A stretch of 31,765 bases of DNA, taken from an uncultured Eubacteriales bacterium (lineage in GTDB: Bacteria; Bacillota; Clostridia; Oscillospirales; CAG-272). Below the pieces are notes generated by a model. The model worked only from the letters and a program-made list of their open reading frames with translations, did no database searches and was not told the origin of the DNA. The stretch lies in the NCBI GenBank assembly GCA_934393265.1, contig CAKRQL010000023.1, positions 1-31,765 of the forward strand, written 5' to 3'. Position numbers and translations under genes: made by a program. Positions 31,506 to 31,765 of this stretch are shown here, piece by piece (the stretch's first letter is position 1; every line of letters begins with the position of its first letter).

Positions 31506-31765
31506 CGAAAAGCACTGATTACGGTCAGTGCTTTTTGCTTTATGATTTAAGTATGTGCCAGCCTTTCGCGGCGGGGAAGGGACTTGAATCGATTTCTTGC
31601 GAAATCGGGTTCCCCGACGGCTCGGAAATATAGTCAAAACGCGCGCTCGGCAGGCTCGCTTCGTTTTTCCTTATTTCCATCGGGCGCGTCGGCGTAAACC
31701 GTCCCCCGGAAGGTTTCCGCCTTGCTCACCCGTTTCCCGCACCACGAAAAGCACTGATTACGGTC
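31506..31765. repeat. tRNA-linked repeat element B (after tRNA-Leu), continues past window edge
   Basis: This is the second copy of the element found after tRNA-Trp. It has the same order: terminator hairpin, TGTGCCAG, an inverted copy of the host tRNA T-arm (31579-31588 against 31483-31492, 10 nt exact, with looser acceptor match), a short hairpin (31590-31596 with 31601-31607), and the 124-nt core (31607-31730). The host tRNA 3' end and terminator start then repeat exactly: 31490-31526 equals 31729-31765, 37 of 37 bases to the window end. The unit length is 239 nt. Confidence 0.9.
31508..31536 (+). terminator. Intrinsic terminator of tRNA-Leu
   Basis: AAAAGCACTGA (31508-31518) pairs perfectly with TCAGTGCTTTT (31525-31535) around TTACGG. 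It is a near copy of the tRNA-Trp terminator. Its left arm and loop recur at the window end (31747-31763), part of the 37-nt direct repeat. Confidence 0.93.

Noticed and set aside
31413..31637. Minus-strand ORF beginning MTIFPSRRGTR
   Set aside because: It is the translated antisense of tRNA-Leu and element B. Its start matches the ORF at tRNA-Trp only because the repeat core is shared.
16937..31765. CRISPR-like array formed by the two repeat elements
   Set aside because: There are only two copies 14 kb apart with tRNA genes beside each; no spacer array or cas gene is present.

Overview
The window looks like part of a chromosome from a Bacillota/Clostridia bacterium, probably a gut Oscillospirales-type lineage. 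The grounds are strong AGGAGG-type ribosome binding sites, sigma-A promoters with 16-17 bp spacing, a DUF512-der-obg cluster, a SpoVB-like flippase and a small DUF6472-like Cys protein. No 16S rRNA or other phylogenetic marker was compared, so the placement is an inference.

Layout. (1) 1-5755 is visibly AT-rich and reads like an acquired defence island. It holds a fused m5C/m6A DNA methyltransferase cut by the left edge, an HNH endonuclease, a small unknown protein, and a translationally coupled pair made of a HEPN/DUF4145-like protein and a two-winged-helix-like protein. (2) From about 5.9 kb the DNA is GC-rich core chromosome: a membrane protein on the minus strand, rpsB-tsf with a hairpin-rich leader, a membrane-anchored orphan, an MFS transporter, a zinc-ribbon membrane protein and a SpoVB-like flippase. 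(3) 13.4-16.8 kb is an operon of two tandem CNNM/CorC-type (HlyC) membrane proteins plus a YpsA-like SLOG protein. (4) tRNA-Trp is followed by a repeat element, then an XRE-HTH/ADP-ribosylglycohydrolase fusion and a nitroreductase. (5) A minus-strand block holds a small membrane protein, rplM-rpsI, and lnt with two small genes. (6) A plus-strand operon runs DUF512 (PDZ plus radical SAM-type motif), der, obg, an alpha/beta hydrolase and a GT2-GtrA-acyltransferase-like fusion. (7) tRNA-Leu(GAG) is followed by a second copy of the repeat element and the window edge.

The most unusual signal is the pair of non-coding elements directly 3' of the two tRNA genes. They share a 124-nt core with 3 differences. 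Each carries an inverted partial copy of the 3' half of its own host tRNA, a hairpin whose stem sequence differs but whose pairing is kept, and a distal direct repeat of its own host tRNA 3' end. This resembles a miniature element that targets or tracks tRNA 3' ends, or a structured RNA/DNA module tied to tRNA genes. Gene starts were set from ribosome binding sites and from promoters that lie downstream of longer upstream start codons.
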